Positions 36,206 to 47,100 of a DNA stretch of 61,408 nt are shown one piece after another. Made by a program: the position numbers and the translations under genes. Numbering within the stretch: position 1 is the first letter of the stretch; each line of letters opens with the position of its first letter. A model generated the notes under the pieces. The model saw only the letters and a list, made by a program, of their open reading frames with translations, did not search any database and was not told the origin of the DNA. The DNA comes from a virus. Location of the stretch: the IMG/VR virus record IMGVR_UViG_3300020392_000014, positions 1 through 61,408 of that record; one strand, 5' to 3'.

Positions 36206-37111
36206 ATGGCATTATCAGCAATTTTAGGAGCAGCAGCAGCTGCAACAAGTTTGACAGGCTCTGGCTTGTCTTTCTCTCAAGCTGCAAAACAAAAAAAAGC
36301 ACAAGAAAAAGCAGAAAGGGAATCACAAGCGTTAATGCAGCAAGCACGAGACAGAATGCAAACAAGATTTTTTGAACAGTTGAGGCTTCCTACAGAAGCA
36401 TACGATAGACAGTTTAGAGAAAACACAGCGCAGCAAAAACAAGCTTTACAAGCTTTAAGTGAATCAGACCCAAGAAGTTTAGCAGCAGGCGTGGGTAAAG
36501 TAGCGGCAGCTGGCGTAGCCGGGAATCAAGCATTACAAGAGCAAATGAGTAAAGAATTATTTGAACTGCAAAAACTAAAAGCAGCGGAACAACAAGCTAT
36601 AAATCAAGAACTTGTCGGTATGGATGTTGGCGAGGCTGCTAGTCAAAACTTAATGGCTAGAGACGCATCTTATGGGGTTACTCAAGGAATACAAGGTGGA
36701 ATAGCCGGTATAGGTGGAGCTGTTCAAGCCGCAGATAGTTTAGTGCCTTTATTTAGCATGAGCGGTGATGACAGAAGGGCTACAAGAATATTTAATAATT
36801 TAACAGATGCACAAAAAAATAACTTCCAACTTGCTGATGGTACGAGAATGAGTGATACTAGAATCATAGAAGAATTAAAAAGGCTAACGCCAGATCAACA
36901 AAAAGCTTTAAGAAAGAATCCAGGTAGCTTTGACTTTAATGTATTCAAGGTGACTGGAGACGGAACATTAGGTAATGCGGCATCGAAAATATTTCAAACA
37001 GCTAACACTTTAGATTTAGCTGAAGGTATTGGTAAAACCATTCCTATAGATCCACAGTTTTTAAGTTTGTCACCTAATGTTCAGCCTAGTTTTAATTTTC
37101 AATTTAAATAA
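36206..37111 (+). CDS. Putative internal (ejection) virion protein, 301 aa
   Basis: A small, alanine-rich N-terminus (ILGAAAAATSLTGSGLSFSQ) is followed by a Q/K/E-rich helix (KKAQEKAERESQALMQQARD) and a glycine-rich hydrophobic patch (GVTQGIQGGIAGIGGAVQAA). This layout is typical of podovirus internal core proteins that form a channel on DNA ejection. It is the first of three consecutive genes of rising size, like the T7 gp14-15-16 series. Function inferred from order and composition. Confidence 0.65.
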   Translation: MALSAILGAAAAATSLTGSGLSFSQAAKQKKAQEKAERESQALMQQARDRMQTRFFEQLRLPTEAYDRQFRENTAQQKQALQALSESDPRSLAAGVGKVAAAGVAGNQALQEQMSKELFELQKLKAAEQQAINQELVGMDVGEAASQNLMARDASYGVTQGIQGGIAGIGGAVQAADSLVPLFSMSGDDRRATRIFNNLTDAQKNNFQLADGTRMSDTRIIEELKRLTPDQQKALRKNPGSFDFNVFKVTGDGTLGNAASKIFQTANTLDLAEGIGKTIPIDPQFLSLSPNVQPSFNFQFK

Positions 37112-37114
37112 TAT

Positions 37115-38968
37115 ATGGCAGTTGATCCAAGTAAATATCAAATATATGCCGAGAAAGATTTAAACAGAGCTCAAATAGATTGGGGCACAGTAGGTAAAAC
37201 GTTATCTGATGGTTTAATAAGTATAGCAAAAGACAGAGAGGCAAGAAAACAACAGATTGCGGATGACACTGTTGATGCTATGAATAAATTAAGTGAAGTT
37301 CCTGATGTTAATAATCAGACTTTATCTAAAATGATTATTGATGGTAGCGACCAATCTAAACAAGAGCTTCAAGCAAGAATGGATTTAGTTAGGCGTGGTA
37401 TTATAAAGCCAAAAGATTACAAGCTTTTTATGAACGCTCAACAAAATGGATACAAAAGCCTTAGCACTGTAGTTCAAAATTACGATAAGTATTACACTGC
37501 AAAAATGGAGGCTATTGAAGCAGATACACAATCTAAACTAGATGCAGCCGTAGCAAAAAGTGTTGAACAGTTTGGTAATATAAATAACAAAGTATTATGG
37601 ACAAATCCTGTAAATGGTCAATTACAACTTGTCACAATGGAACAAGACGAAGATGGTAATTACACCAAAATGCCAGATCCAAACAAGAATCCCGAAAAGT
37701 TTCAAAATCCAAACACCATAAACACAATAATGCGTTTCAATGAAAAAAAGAAAGTATTACAGGATGAAGCAAAAAAGGTAACAGATACTATTGCATCATA
37801 TATAAGATCATCTGTTAATAACGGTGTTGTGAAAAAGACAAAAGATTTTAGGGATCAATTAATTGGAGGTAAGACGTATGATGAATGGATGAAAAGCCAA
37901 ATAGGTTTTTTGACCGCAACAGATAATGATGTAGCTCAGATATTGTCTAATTCAGGCGAGTATACATTTACATTTTCTAAAGAAGAGGCAGATAAAGACC
38001 CTAGTAAAATATTTGTTGACAATTCTTCTGGTAAACCTGTTTTAAGTATTTCTGACAAAGCAAAAGAAAGAGCTGAACAGTTAGCTAGAGAAGCTATTGA
38101 CTCTCAAATAGACAGCGAGATAACTAAAACTCCTGGATTTGACCCGCAAAGAAGTTCAGCCGCAGATGATAGGGATAAGAAAGATAGAGGAAAAAGAATC
38201 ATGGCCACCCTTAATAATTTAAGAGGTGCACAAACACCTGAACAAATGAGGCTTGCTGTTCAAGAGCTACAAGGTATTACAGGTTTAAGATTTAAAGATA
38301 TAGAAGAGATAAGAGAAGAGGTAACAATAAATGGTCAAAACAAAACAATAACTACTGGTGTAAACTTAAATCTTGACGGAACAGTTATACCTATGAGGTT
38401 TGGAGAAATTGATCCAGACACAGGAGAGTTTAAACCGACCACCGGAGCGGAATTTGCACAAGCTAATTATGAATATTTAGCTGACGATAAAGCTAGCACA
38501 GCTGATATTGCTTTAAAAGAATTTGGTGGCTCAGATAAATTCTTTAAAGATGTATCATTCGATCTTGAAAAAGGAACTAGAAATTTGAGTTATGGAACTA
38601 AAGGTAGTGTAGAATTTAATAAACCCTATAACTCAGGAGGTAAATCAACTAGTTTAAAAGATCAAATAATTAAAGCTTATACGGATGCAGACGATGCTTC
38701 TTTTGATATCAACCCTCTTGCGCCAGGAGTTGACATGACTGTATTAAAAAATAGTACCGAATCGGCGATTAGATCGGCATTTGAAGGACAAGGATTTAGT
38801 GTACCTAAAGGCTTTAAAGTTACTGATGATGGTAGAGATTTAGTAATTGAGGGTGTAGATAAATTAGGTGTTCCAGTAAAAATAAAAGCAAAAGATATAG
38901 GAAGCGTATCTACCGGCGTATCAGCACTAGAAGCTGCTGTTCAACAATTTATATCTAAATTTAATTAA
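37115..38968 (+). CDS. Putative internal (ejection) virion protein, 617 aa
   Basis: Hydrophilic, mostly helical protein starting MAVDPSKYQIYAEKDLNRAQ, with a long charged middle (KERAEQLAREAIDSQIDSEI) and a C-terminal alpha/beta part. It lies between a 301-residue and a 2262-residue protein and overlaps the latter by one base. By position it corresponds to the middle core protein of podoviruses (T7 gp15-like). No conserved domain recognised. Confidence 0.6.
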   Translation: MAVDPSKYQIYAEKDLNRAQIDWGTVGKTLSDGLISIAKDREARKQQIADDTVDAMNKLSEVPDVNNQTLSKMIIDGSDQSKQELQARMDLVRRGIIKPKDYKLFMNAQQNGYKSLSTVVQNYDKYYTAKMEAIEADTQSKLDAAVAKSVEQFGNINNKVLWTNPVNGQLQLVTMEQDEDGNYTKMPDPNKNPEKFQNPNTINTIMRFNEKKKVLQDEAKKVTDTIASYIRSSVNNGVVKKTKDFRDQLIGGKTYDEWMKSQIGFLTATDNDVAQILSNSGEYTFTFSKEEADKDPSKIFVDNSSGKPVLSISDKAKERAEQLAREAIDSQIDSEITKTPGFDPQRSSAADDRDKKDRGKRIMATLNNLRGAQTPEQMRLAVQELQGITGLRFKDIEEIREEVTINGQNKTITTGVNLNLDGTVIPMRFGEIDPDTGEFKPTTGAEFAQANYEYLADDKASTADIALKEFGGSDKFFKDVSFDLEKGTRNLSYGTKGSVEFNKPYNSGGKSTSLKDQIIKAYTDADDASFDINPLAPGVDMTVLKNSTESAIRSAFEGQGFSVPKGFKVTDDGRDLVIEGVDKLGVPVKIKAKDIGSVSTGVSALEAAVQQFISKFN

Positions 38969-41900
38969 TGAATAAATATAAAACACCATCAGGAGATGTT
39001 CTTACAGAAGAAGAATTAAGGTCAAGATACGGCGACCAATTTGATTCTTTGGTCGCAGACGGTGTATTGACTTTGGTAGAAGGAGAAGAGGCTGAAAAAA
39101 AAAATCCAGTCGTTACCTCAGGTTCAGATTCGGAGCAGGAAAATACGGTTTCCACTACAAATCTAAACAATACTCCTGGGTTTTCGGATTCTTCCGATCC
39201 CATAGAAATAAATGAAGATGTAAACTTTGATATAAGTCTTCCAAAAAATCAACAAACTCTAGTTGAAAATAAAAGTAATTTAGATATATTAAACTCCATT
39301 GGATTTTTTGACGATAACAAACCTGAGATGGTTGTTTTGGATGAAAAAAATCAAACCAAAGAAAAATCATATCAAATTAAAGACCCAATTACAGGAGAAT
39401 TTAATTTAAAAAAAGAGTCGGAAATACCTGAGCCTGTATTGAAAGCTATAAAACTGCATGAAAAAGCTAATCCAAAAGTTGTAGATACTGAAGAGGTTAT
39501 AATTACCGAAGAAGATTACACTAATCCTGATAAAGTTGACTCAAAAATTTTATCTCAAAATAATATAGATGAAGAAGATTATTTAAAGTGGGAGAAAAAA
39601 AATATTAGACCTGAAGGTTCTGTTTATAAATTTTTAAAAACTCTTTTACCTAGTGATGAAGGTAATCAATATGAAATGGAAAAAAGGCAGTATGAAAAAT
39701 TACAGTCTTATAATGCTTCAAAACTAAATAATATTACTAGTGCACTTTCCGCAAATGAAGCAGCACAAAAATTAACAACTAATCCAAATGATATTAGAAG
39801 ATTAAGATTAGAGGCGGTAAATTTAAAAAAAGAATTTATGGAAACTTACTCCACAATGGAGTCAGCGATAAATTTATTTCCGGTTTATAAAGAAGAAGAA
39901 ATAGATTCTGATTTGAGAAAAAGAAAAGAACTTTATCAAGCAGTTAAATCAGGAGGATTAAGGGAGTTTACGGGGGGAGGTTTAGAATTATTGAAAACAG
40001 GAGCTACAGCTTTGACTTCTTTTGCTGGTAATTTTATAGGCGGGATACCTGGAGCTGTCGATCAAAGACTAACAAAATTTGGATACAATAAAAAAGGTCT
40101 ACTTGCCGGTTTAAGTGATATGTTTGTAGACTCTAGTGAAGCTATTGAAACAGAAATAGGTGAAACACAAAGACCAGCTTTTTTAGAAGGCAAACCTGTA
40201 ACTTATAATTCACAAGAATTTATAGTTGATGCAAACGGGACAGTGTACGATGCAAAATCCAATATTCGAATGGATGGAATATTACCTGACAGTGAGATAA
40301 AAACAATAATAAACAGATCAAAAGATGTCCCCAATAGCACTATTAATTGGACAGGAGGTTCAGTATTGACAGGCGGTGTAAATACTTTGATGAATTTATT
40401 TGCTCTTATACGAACTGGAGGTAAGGTTAATAAATCAACTGGCCTTGAAAAGATTTTTAAACCTGGTACTGCAGGAAAAGTTGGAATGGGAGTAGCATCT
40501 TTTACAAGCGGGGTAGTGAGTAATGTTGAAGACATACGAAGTCAGTTGGTAGCAACTGGTATGGGTGAGAATGAAGCAATGGAAATAGCTGTTGATGCTG
40601 GCCAAGCTATAGCAACTTTAGATGGTATATTTTCTGGTATAGCTGGTAGTAACGAACAGTTATTAATTGGTTTCCAAGGTATTAAAGATCAAGTAAAAAA
40701 TTTAGCAATTAAAGAAGGAAAAAAGTTTACAAAAAAACAACTAGTGGACAAAGGAATTGCTTTAGGTAAAGAAAACTTTAAAGAATTATTTGTTGAAGAA
40801 TTGCCTGTTTATTTTACAGAAAAAGCAATTAATAATTTAGTTAATCAAAAGGTTGGGAATACAGTATTAGACCAGAAAATTACAGCAGCTGGTGTTTTAG
40901 AAACTGCAGTAATGACTATAGGGGCTACATCTACACTAGGTTCTAAAAATTTATTAACAGGTAACAAAAGAAAAGACTTAGTAAGAACACTAGCTTCTGA
41001 TGTTCAAGATTTGCAAAAAACATTAAATGTTTTAGTAACAGAAGGTTCTTTAAACAAAGAACAAGCTGCGAATGCTTATACAGAGATTTATAACATGAAA
41101 GCAGCTGAACTAAAAACTAAAGGGACTGTTAAAATGTCTAAAAATGTTGAAGAAGCCTCGGACTTGTTAACGCAAAGGCAAAATCTTATAGAACAAAGAG
41201 AAGGTTTAGAAGGGCCATTAAAAGAAGAGTTAGATAAAAGAATTGAGGATGTAGATGCTCAAATAAAAAAATTACAACAAAGAGATATTACAGAAGCACA
41301 GTCTATTATAGATAAACAAAAAGATAGTAAAGATAAAGTCGAAGTTACAAGAGAGGAAGCTGTTCAGGCTTTCAAGGCTGAAAATGAATTTAGGGTAAAA
41401 GCTGGATTACCTGTTCTTATAGAATCAGAACAAAATATTACAAAAAAACAAAATGAATTAATTAAAGATAAACAAGATGCCATTCAAAAGTCAAGCACAG
41501 AGAAAGTGGATGTACAAGAACAATCCACAGATGGCCAAACGGTGGGAGAAAGAGACACCGAAGGGGCCGTTACCCAACAGGGTAAAAAAGAAACCGAAGA
41601 TGTCCTTGTTGAAAGCAAGGAGGCGGAAGTAACACCAGTTAGGGAAAAAATTGATCAACCTTTTCAGGTACCCAATTCAAGAATTGATGTAACATTAAAT
41701 CAAGATGGTACGGCAAAAGTGTACAAAAGGGGTACAAATCAAACTGTTAAATATGTTCCACAAAAAGCTAGTAAATATATTTTAACAGATGTAATTGATG
41801 TAAACGAAGGTAATCTAGCTACTATACCTGAAGGCACACCGGAAGGAGATGTTTTTATAGAAATTGCTGACACATCAAATAATGTTTATGAAGTTGTGCA

Positions 41901-44900
41901 AGCTATAAAACAAGTAGAGGATAGTATGGTAGATGCGGAAATGGAAACTGCTGAAGGGGGTATATTTAATATATTACAATTAAAGTTCACTCCTGAAAGC
42001 TGGAAGCGTATAACTGGTGTATCGCCAAAAGAATCTGGCGTTTCTAATTTTTGGATAAGTAAAAAGGATGGAGTAAGTATAGAGGACGGATGGGTTGATG
42101 TGGCTCCTGAATTAAGTATAGATATGGTTATTGATTTTATCGAATCTAATCCTACTTTAGCGGATGTAAAAAATTTACAAAAAGGAGGCCTTAGTCAAGA
42201 TTTAGTGGCTTTAAAACAAAGATTTAAGGAGTTAACAGGTTTAAGTGCAACAAAGTTTAATCTAAATACAGTTTTATCTATCGACCCAAATAGAGAGCCG
42301 TTGAGAGTAACAGAAACAAGAAATGTAGAGCAATTAACTAGAGAGTCTCTTGACCCTAATGTAGATGACTTTGGGAAAAAGAAAGGGCCATCAGCAGAAA
42401 AAATTACAGGTAAAAAAATAAAGAAAGTCAAAGTAGATGAACAGTCTGCATTGAAAGACCAGATAAGATTAGAAGCTAAAGCAGCAAGAGATGCAAAAAA
42501 AGATCAAACCAAAAGACGAAGAGGTTTAGTAAAATCTATAAAAGGTTTGTTGAAAGAAGGTAATATTACAAACAAAAAAGCTTTATCATTGATAAAAAAA
42601 GTTTCTAATGTAAACTTAAATAACGCAAAAAAAGTGCAAGACGTTATTGATTTTATAGAGAAATCTTTAAACGATTCTTCTTATTCTGCAAAACTTTCAA
42701 AAGCTAATGCTTTGATTAAGTCTATCAAAAAAAATTTAAAAGGTAAAGAAGCTGCAATGTCTGATTCAGCAAAACAGTTTGTGTTAATAGACCCTAATAC
42801 AGTAGAGAATATAGACACATATCTAAATTTTGCAGAAAACATTAAAAATGGTTTAATGAAAACCAAAAGGACAGGTAAGGGGGTAAAAATATCAAAACCT
42901 TTTGATGTCAAAAAAGTTGACGCATATAGTAAAAAACAAATTGACTTACAAAACAAAAGAAATTATGAGTTGGCTAAAGAATCGTTTGAGTTACTTACGG
43001 GATTAGAAGCTGGAGAGTTAACGTTAGACGAAATGAAAGAAGCTTTGTATGATATAGAAGGTGAAGCTAATGATCCTGGCAAAAAATCAGAGCTGTTAGC
43101 AAAAAACAAAGAAGCGGTTATAGATAAGGCTATTAAAAATGCATTTCAAAATACTAAAATAAATATTAAGGGTAGTATAGAAGCTGGAGATGTAGAGTTA
43201 AATAAAGAAAAAAAAGAATTAATTCGTGATTTTTTAAACATGGACTTAAAATTACTCAGCACGGCTCAAAAGATGGCTGCCTTAGACTCCATAATTAATT
43301 TTGAAATAAATGAATCGACAGGCGGCATGGAGTCTATACTTAGGCAATATGTTGGGAATAAAAACATGATTAAGATGAATAATGAAAACATCAAATCATC
43401 TTTAAAAAGCACATGGCTAGGAAGGATGTGGAATAAACATTTATCGACATTGCCAAATGTTTTTGAATTAATGTTTGCTTCACAGGAAAAAGCAAGAAAG
43501 ATAACTAAAGCACTTGGTCTTGATGGGGTAATAGATGGTTATGCTAAAGCAGAGAAAGAAGCAAATGATGTAGAGCAAGATTATGCTAATGTTTTTGCAA
43601 AAAAGAAAATGAAAAACGGTATTTACTTCGATGAGATGAATGACCTAGAAAGAGGGGTGTTGGCAGAGGTTAGAAGATTTACACCAGGTACGGAAGTAGA
43701 ACAGCAAAACGAGTTTGATGTAAGTAAAAAATTAATAGATCAAACAATAAAAAGACTAGAAGCTTCTAAAGATTCTAACGATAAAGCAAAAGCTGAAAAG
43801 CTAAGGGCAGTATATGATAATATATTAAAAGATTCAAACAATATAAGTGAAGTAGAATCTAAAGTTGACCCTGTAAATTTAGAAGGAGTAGAATATGTTA
43901 CTCAAATTTGGGCAAACAAATATCAAGATTTAGCTGACACTTCTTTAAATGTCTATAATAGAAATTTAGGAAAAGACATTAACTATACTCCTAGAAGCGT
44001 ACAAACATTAACTCAAGAGGACAAAACACCTGACATCACTGAACCTGTATTTAATCCAGAAAATCTTTCTAAAAGCCCTTATGATAAGGAGACTGGAGTT
44101 TTGAAGGTAGCCACAAAGCCACCTACTTTACCAGAGGGCAAAGTTTTAAATTTAGGCTTTGATAGACAAAATTTAAGCAATTATAAAGCAGCTTTAACAG
44201 ATATATATACCGCTCCTTCTATACAGCAAATTAAAGGTGCGCAACAATCAGAATATTTTAAAGAAGTATTTCCTAATGAAAACGCAAGAGATATAGTAAA
44301 TCTGAGAATAAAAAATTATGTAGACTCAAAAAGGGGAAAAAGGTTTTTTAACGCAAAAGATAAAATAGCTCTTGACGCTATGAACAAATTAGCCACTATG
44401 GGTGTAGTAAAAGCTTTAGGTGGTGTAACTCAACCGTTTAAACAAATTGTACCTATATTCAACACTAGTATTAACGCTGGCCCCATCAATACAATTAAAG
44501 GTGTGGAACTATATCTTTTTAATCCTGATGCTAGAAAAGCAATAGATAATTCTGGGTTAGCCATAGCTAATAGAGGTATAAAAGCTCAATCTGATTTGGA
44601 GTCTGTTGATAGCAGAATAGATAATACTACTCGAACTAAAGGTGGTAAATTATTAAAAGCGTATGATAACTTAAATAAAACAATTTTGCAAAAAACTTTA
44701 GTTGATCCTGATGTAGGCACTGCTAAAGCATCATTTTTAGCATACTATATTCAAGCGATGGACAAAAAGGGTGTGAGTTTAAATGAAATAGACTGGACGC
44801 AACCCTTAGAGAAAGACGAATCTCGTTTTGCTCAACAACAGGTTGATAGACAACAGAACACTTCTGACCAAGATTTGCAAGGAGATTTGTTTACCAGTCA

Positions 44901-45756
44901 GGCATTAACAAAACAAACTATAAGAAAAGTATTATTTCCTTTTGCAAATTTTTTATTGAATCAAAAAACTAGAATGTATTCTGATATTAACACATTGTTT
45001 AGAAACCCCACTGCTTTACCTGGGGACAAGACCGCCGCACTTAAATCTTTAGCTGGTTTAGGTGTAGAAAATGCTACATTCAATGCTATAGGTTTAGGTA
45101 TATCTGCCATGCTAGCTAACACAGTATCATCTTTGATTGGTATGGATGAAGAGGAAGAGGGAACCTTTTCTGAAAAAATAGAAAAAATAAGAGAAGCAGA
45201 AAGGAAAAGACTACAAAATCAAATAATTGGTAGAGGCGGCAATCTTATAGCTGATATAGTTTCACCGCTTCCTTTTTTAAACGATGAGGTTTTATCAGTA
45301 ACAAATTCCTTAGTCGGTTTATTTCAAGATGGAGGTAAAGATGATTTTAAGTTTTTTGTAAATACCAACAGAGGGTTGAGTGAACAGTTAGGGGTATTAG
45401 GAATAGGTGGAGAAAAATTACAAAGACTAACAGAGATGATTAGAATAGCTCAGACGGGTGAGGTAACAACTGAGTATGGCGGTAAAAAAAGTACCAAAAA
45501 ACTGACAAAAGATGCTCAAAATAAAATTCAAAATGTAGCAGTGGTTTATGCTTTATTTATAGCAGGTGGAATACCATTCTCTGAAGTGGGGTATATGTCT
45601 GAAAAAGCACTTAGAGACTTGAAAAAAAGAAAACAACCAGGGCCTAAAAAATTTAAAGAGGAGAAAAAAACTTCATTGTCTTTAAAAGGAAAAGGAAAAT
45701 TAGAAAGCGGTGCTTTAAATAAAAAAAATAATAAATTACAAAAAGGTAGATTGTGA
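38968..45756 (+). CDS. Giant internal virion protein, 2262 aa
   Basis: The largest gene of the window. The N-terminal 300 residues are acidic and probably disordered. Hydrophobic, glycine-rich segments follow at about 345-365 and 465-490. A charged linker near 850-890 (EQSTDGQTVGERDTEGAVTQ) has higher GC codons than its surroundings. Long basic helical regions occupy about 1150-1500. The last 500 residues contain RKVLFPFANFLLNQKTRMYS and a hydrophobic NATFNAIGLGISAMLANTVS. This resembles the very large ejection or 'large polyvalent' proteins that enter the cell with the DNA. No transglycosylase motif was identified with confidence. Confidence 0.6.
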   Translation: MNKYKTPSGDVLTEEELRSRYGDQFDSLVADGVLTLVEGEEAEKKNPVVTSGSDSEQENTVSTTNLNNTPGFSDSSDPIEINEDVNFDISLPKNQQTLVENKSNLDILNSIGFFDDNKPEMVVLDEKNQTKEKSYQIKDPITGEFNLKKESEIPEPVLKAIKLHEKANPKVVDTEEVIITEEDYTNPDKVDSKILSQNNIDEEDYLKWEKKNIRPEGSVYKFLKTLLPSDEGNQYEMEKRQYEKLQSYNASKLNNITSALSANEAAQKLTTNPNDIRRLRLEAVNLKKEFMETYSTMESAINLFPVYKEEEIDSDLRKRKELYQAVKSGGLREFTGGGLELLKTGATALTSFAGNFIGGIPGAVDQRLTKFGYNKKGLLAGLSDMFVDSSEAIETEIGETQRPAFLEGKPVTYNSQEFIVDANGTVYDAKSNIRMDGILPDSEIKTIINRSKDVPNSTINWTGGSVLTGGVNTLMNLFALIRTGGKVNKSTGLEKIFKPGTAGKVGMGVASFTSGVVSNVEDIRSQLVATGMGENEAMEIAVDAGQAIATLDGIFSGIAGSNEQLLIGFQGIKDQVKNLAIKEGKKFTKKQLVDKGIALGKENFKELFVEELPVYFTEKAINNLVNQKVGNTVLDQKITAAGVLETAVMTIGATSTLGSKNLLTGNKRKDLVRTLASDVQDLQKTLNVLVTEGSLNKEQAANAYTEIYNMKAAELKTKGTVKMSKNVEEASDLLTQRQNLIEQREGLEGPLKEELDKRIEDVDAQIKKLQQRDITEAQSIIDKQKDSKDKVEVTREEAVQAFKAENEFRVKAGLPVLIESEQNITKKQNELIKDKQDAIQKSSTEKVDVQEQSTDGQTVGERDTEGAVTQQGKKETEDVLVESKEAEVTPVREKIDQPFQVPNSRIDVTLNQDGTAKVYKRGTNQTVKYVPQKASKYILTDVIDVNEGNLATIPEGTPEGDVFIEIADTSNNVYEVVQAIKQVEDSMVDAEMETAEGGIFNILQLKFTPESWKRITGVSPKESGVSNFWISKKDGVSIEDGWVDVAPELSIDMVIDFIESNPTLADVKNLQKGGLSQDLVALKQRFKELTGLSATKFNLNTVLSIDPNREPLRVTETRNVEQLTRESLDPNVDDFGKKKGPSAEKITGKKIKKVKVDEQSALKDQIRLEAKAARDAKKDQTKRRRGLVKSIKGLLKEGNITNKKALSLIKKVSNVNLNNAKKVQDVIDFIEKSLNDSSYSAKLSKANALIKSIKKNLKGKEAAMSDSAKQFVLIDPNTVENIDTYLNFAENIKNGLMKTKRTGKGVKISKPFDVKKVDAYSKKQIDLQNKRNYELAKESFELLTGLEAGELTLDEMKEALYDIEGEANDPGKKSELLAKNKEAVIDKAIKNAFQNTKINIKGSIEAGDVELNKEKKELIRDFLNMDLKLLSTAQKMAALDSIINFEINESTGGMESILRQYVGNKNMIKMNNENIKSSLKSTWLGRMWNKHLSTLPNVFELMFASQEKARKITKALGLDGVIDGYAKAEKEANDVEQDYANVFAKKKMKNGIYFDEMNDLERGVLAEVRRFTPGTEVEQQNEFDVSKKLIDQTIKRLEASKDSNDKAKAEKLRAVYDNILKDSNNISEVESKVDPVNLEGVEYVTQIWANKYQDLADTSLNVYNRNLGKDINYTPRSVQTLTQEDKTPDITEPVFNPENLSKSPYDKETGVLKVATKPPTLPEGKVLNLGFDRQNLSNYKAALTDIYTAPSIQQIKGAQQSEYFKEVFPNENARDIVNLRIKNYVDSKRGKRFFNAKDKIALDAMNKLATMGVVKALGGVTQPFKQIVPIFNTSINAGPINTIKGVELYLFNPDARKAIDNSGLAIANRGIKAQSDLESVDSRIDNTTRTKGGKLLKAYDNLNKTILQKTLVDPDVGTAKASFLAYYIQAMDKKGVSLNEIDWTQPLEKDESRFAQQQVDRQQNTSDQDLQGDLFTSQALTKQTIRKVLFPFANFLLNQKTRMYSDINTLFRNPTALPGDKTAALKSLAGLGVENATFNAIGLGISAMLANTVSSLIGMDEEEEGTFSEKIEKIREAERKRLQNQIIGRGGNLIADIVSPLPFLNDEVLSVTNSLVGLFQDGGKDDFKFFVNTNRGLSEQLGVLGIGGEKLQRLTEMIRIAQTGEVTTEYGGKKSTKKLTKDAQNKIQNVAVVYALFIAGGIPFSEVGYMSEKALRDLKKRKQPGPKKFKEEKKTSLSLKGKGKLESGALNKKNNKLQKGRL

Positions 45757-46016
45757 TGAAGTTTTTTGATGAACATACCTGTATGCTCCATAGTTACTAT
45801 GTTTTAACCAACAAAGTTCCTTACGAAACATTACTAGAAAAAGGTAGTAGTGTGGCTTTGATATTTAATCCTACTAAACCTGTAATAGCTATGGATGATG
45901 ATGTTTATGATGTGCTGATTGAATATTTTGAACAAGAAGAAGATTATGAAAAATGTCAAGAGCTACTTGATTGCAAAAAAATTAACATGCACTTTAAAAA
46001 AAGTGAGTTAGTCTAG
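45756..46016 (+). CDS. Small protein at the end of the late operon, 86 aa
   Basis: ATG at 45756 overlaps the stop of the giant gene; an in-frame GTG lies three bases earlier. Acidic product with several cysteines and histidines (FDEHTCMLHSYYVL ... EDYEKCQELLDCKKINMHF). The 3' end overlaps the last gene of the minus-strand arm by 23 bases. No family recognised. Confidence 0.6.
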   Translation: MKFFDEHTCMLHSYYVLTNKVPYETLLEKGSSVALIFNPTKPVIAMDDDVYDVLIEYFEQEEDYEKCQELLDCKKINMHFKKSELV

Positions 46017-47100
46017 CTACCTGTCCTAATTCTTTATGATGTATAAAACCTTCACAAGCTCTTGGAGCTCCAGTATAACCTTTTCTCGCATGCCAACTAT
46101 CGGATGATGATGGCGATCTCATGTATTCAACTGTAACCCCTATATAATCTTTAGCATCTCTCCATTTGTATTTTATTTTATGGTGCAGATGATGTAAATA
46201 CCAGTACCTGGTCTTTGTAGATGCCCACAGTTCAGGTCTTTCTTGAGCCATAAGTAGGGGTAGATTATCAAGCCTAGCACCATCACCATGTTCCAACCCT
46301 ATTAAAGACGTGCCGTATTTATAATACTTTCTGTGAGCAACCGATATATCGAATGAAACATCATGAGCATTTCTAAACCATGATTGAAGGGTGTGCGCCA
46401 AATGAAAACCTGATTGATAGTCATGATTACTCATGCTATGCACTACGTCGACTTTAGCAACTTTTCTTAATATTTCAACACATTTTACATAAAGCTGTAA
46501 AGCCTTTTCATAATGTTCCCACCATTTTCCGTCAGTATCTTGACGTGTGCCCTTTGTGGTTGTGTTATAAACATTGTCTACATGTAGTACATCATTACCA
46601 ATGCAAAATAGTATTTGTTCTATTTTAAAGCCTTTAGCTTTATGTATTAATCCATTTACACCTTCCAAGACCCTATCTATAGCAATTTTTGTATTGTACT
46701 TATCTCCAGCTTCTTTTTCATTTGCATACTTTCCAATATGTATATCAGCTGGATTTATAACCAATAAATGGGGGTCTTTGTTATTGTCATTGCGTTTTAC
46801 GGGTTTGTATTCTGGGGCATGATGTGCTAAAAATTTAGAAACTTTATTGAATATTTCTTTTTCTTTTATACCTAAATTTTCTCTTGTTACAACAGAAAAC
46901 CTATACTCGCCACTGGCACTTTGCCAGTGCTTAACACTGACTACATCTTCAGGGTCAATGCCCCGCTCTTTTAAATGTGTTGTGAGCGCTGTATTATCAT
47001 TTACATTTTCAACGTGGGTGGCACGGTGTTGATATATTAATTCTTCTTCTGCTTTGGATAAACGTAAACGTTTTCCATAGCTTTTGCGTTTAGATTTCAT
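45994..47100 (-). CDS. Calcineurin-like metallophosphoesterase
   Basis: 368 residues from the ATG at 47100, chosen because an upstream in-frame ATG at 47124 overlaps the preceding gene further. The metal-binding series is visible: D-x-H at 119-121 (PADIHIGK), GND at 168-170, NHD at 225-227 and HGD at 271-273. A basic N-terminus (MKSKRKSYGKRLRLSK) precedes the domain. Members hydrolyse phosphodiesters or phosphomonoesters with two metal ions; phage versions are often near replication genes. The substrate, probably nucleic acid or nucleotide, is inferred. It is the last gene of the early arm. Confidence 0.85.
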   Translation of the reverse strand: MKSKRKSYGKRLRLSKAEEELIYQHRATHVENVNDNTALTTHLKERGIDPEDVVSVKHWQSASGEYRFSVVTRENLGIKEKEIFNKVSKFLAHHAPEYKPVKRNDNNKDPHLLVINPADIHIGKYANEKEAGDKYNTKIAIDRVLEGVNGLIHKAKGFKIEQILFCIGNDVLHVDNVYNTTTKGTRQDTDGKWWEHYEKALQLYVKCVEILRKVAKVDVVHSMSNHDYQSGFHLAHTLQSWFRNAHDVSFDISVAHRKYYKYGTSLIGLEHGDGARLDNLPLLMAQERPELWASTKTRYWYLHHLHHKIKYKWRDAKDYIGVTVEYMRSPSSSDSWHARKGYTGAPRACEGFIHHKELGQVARLTHFF

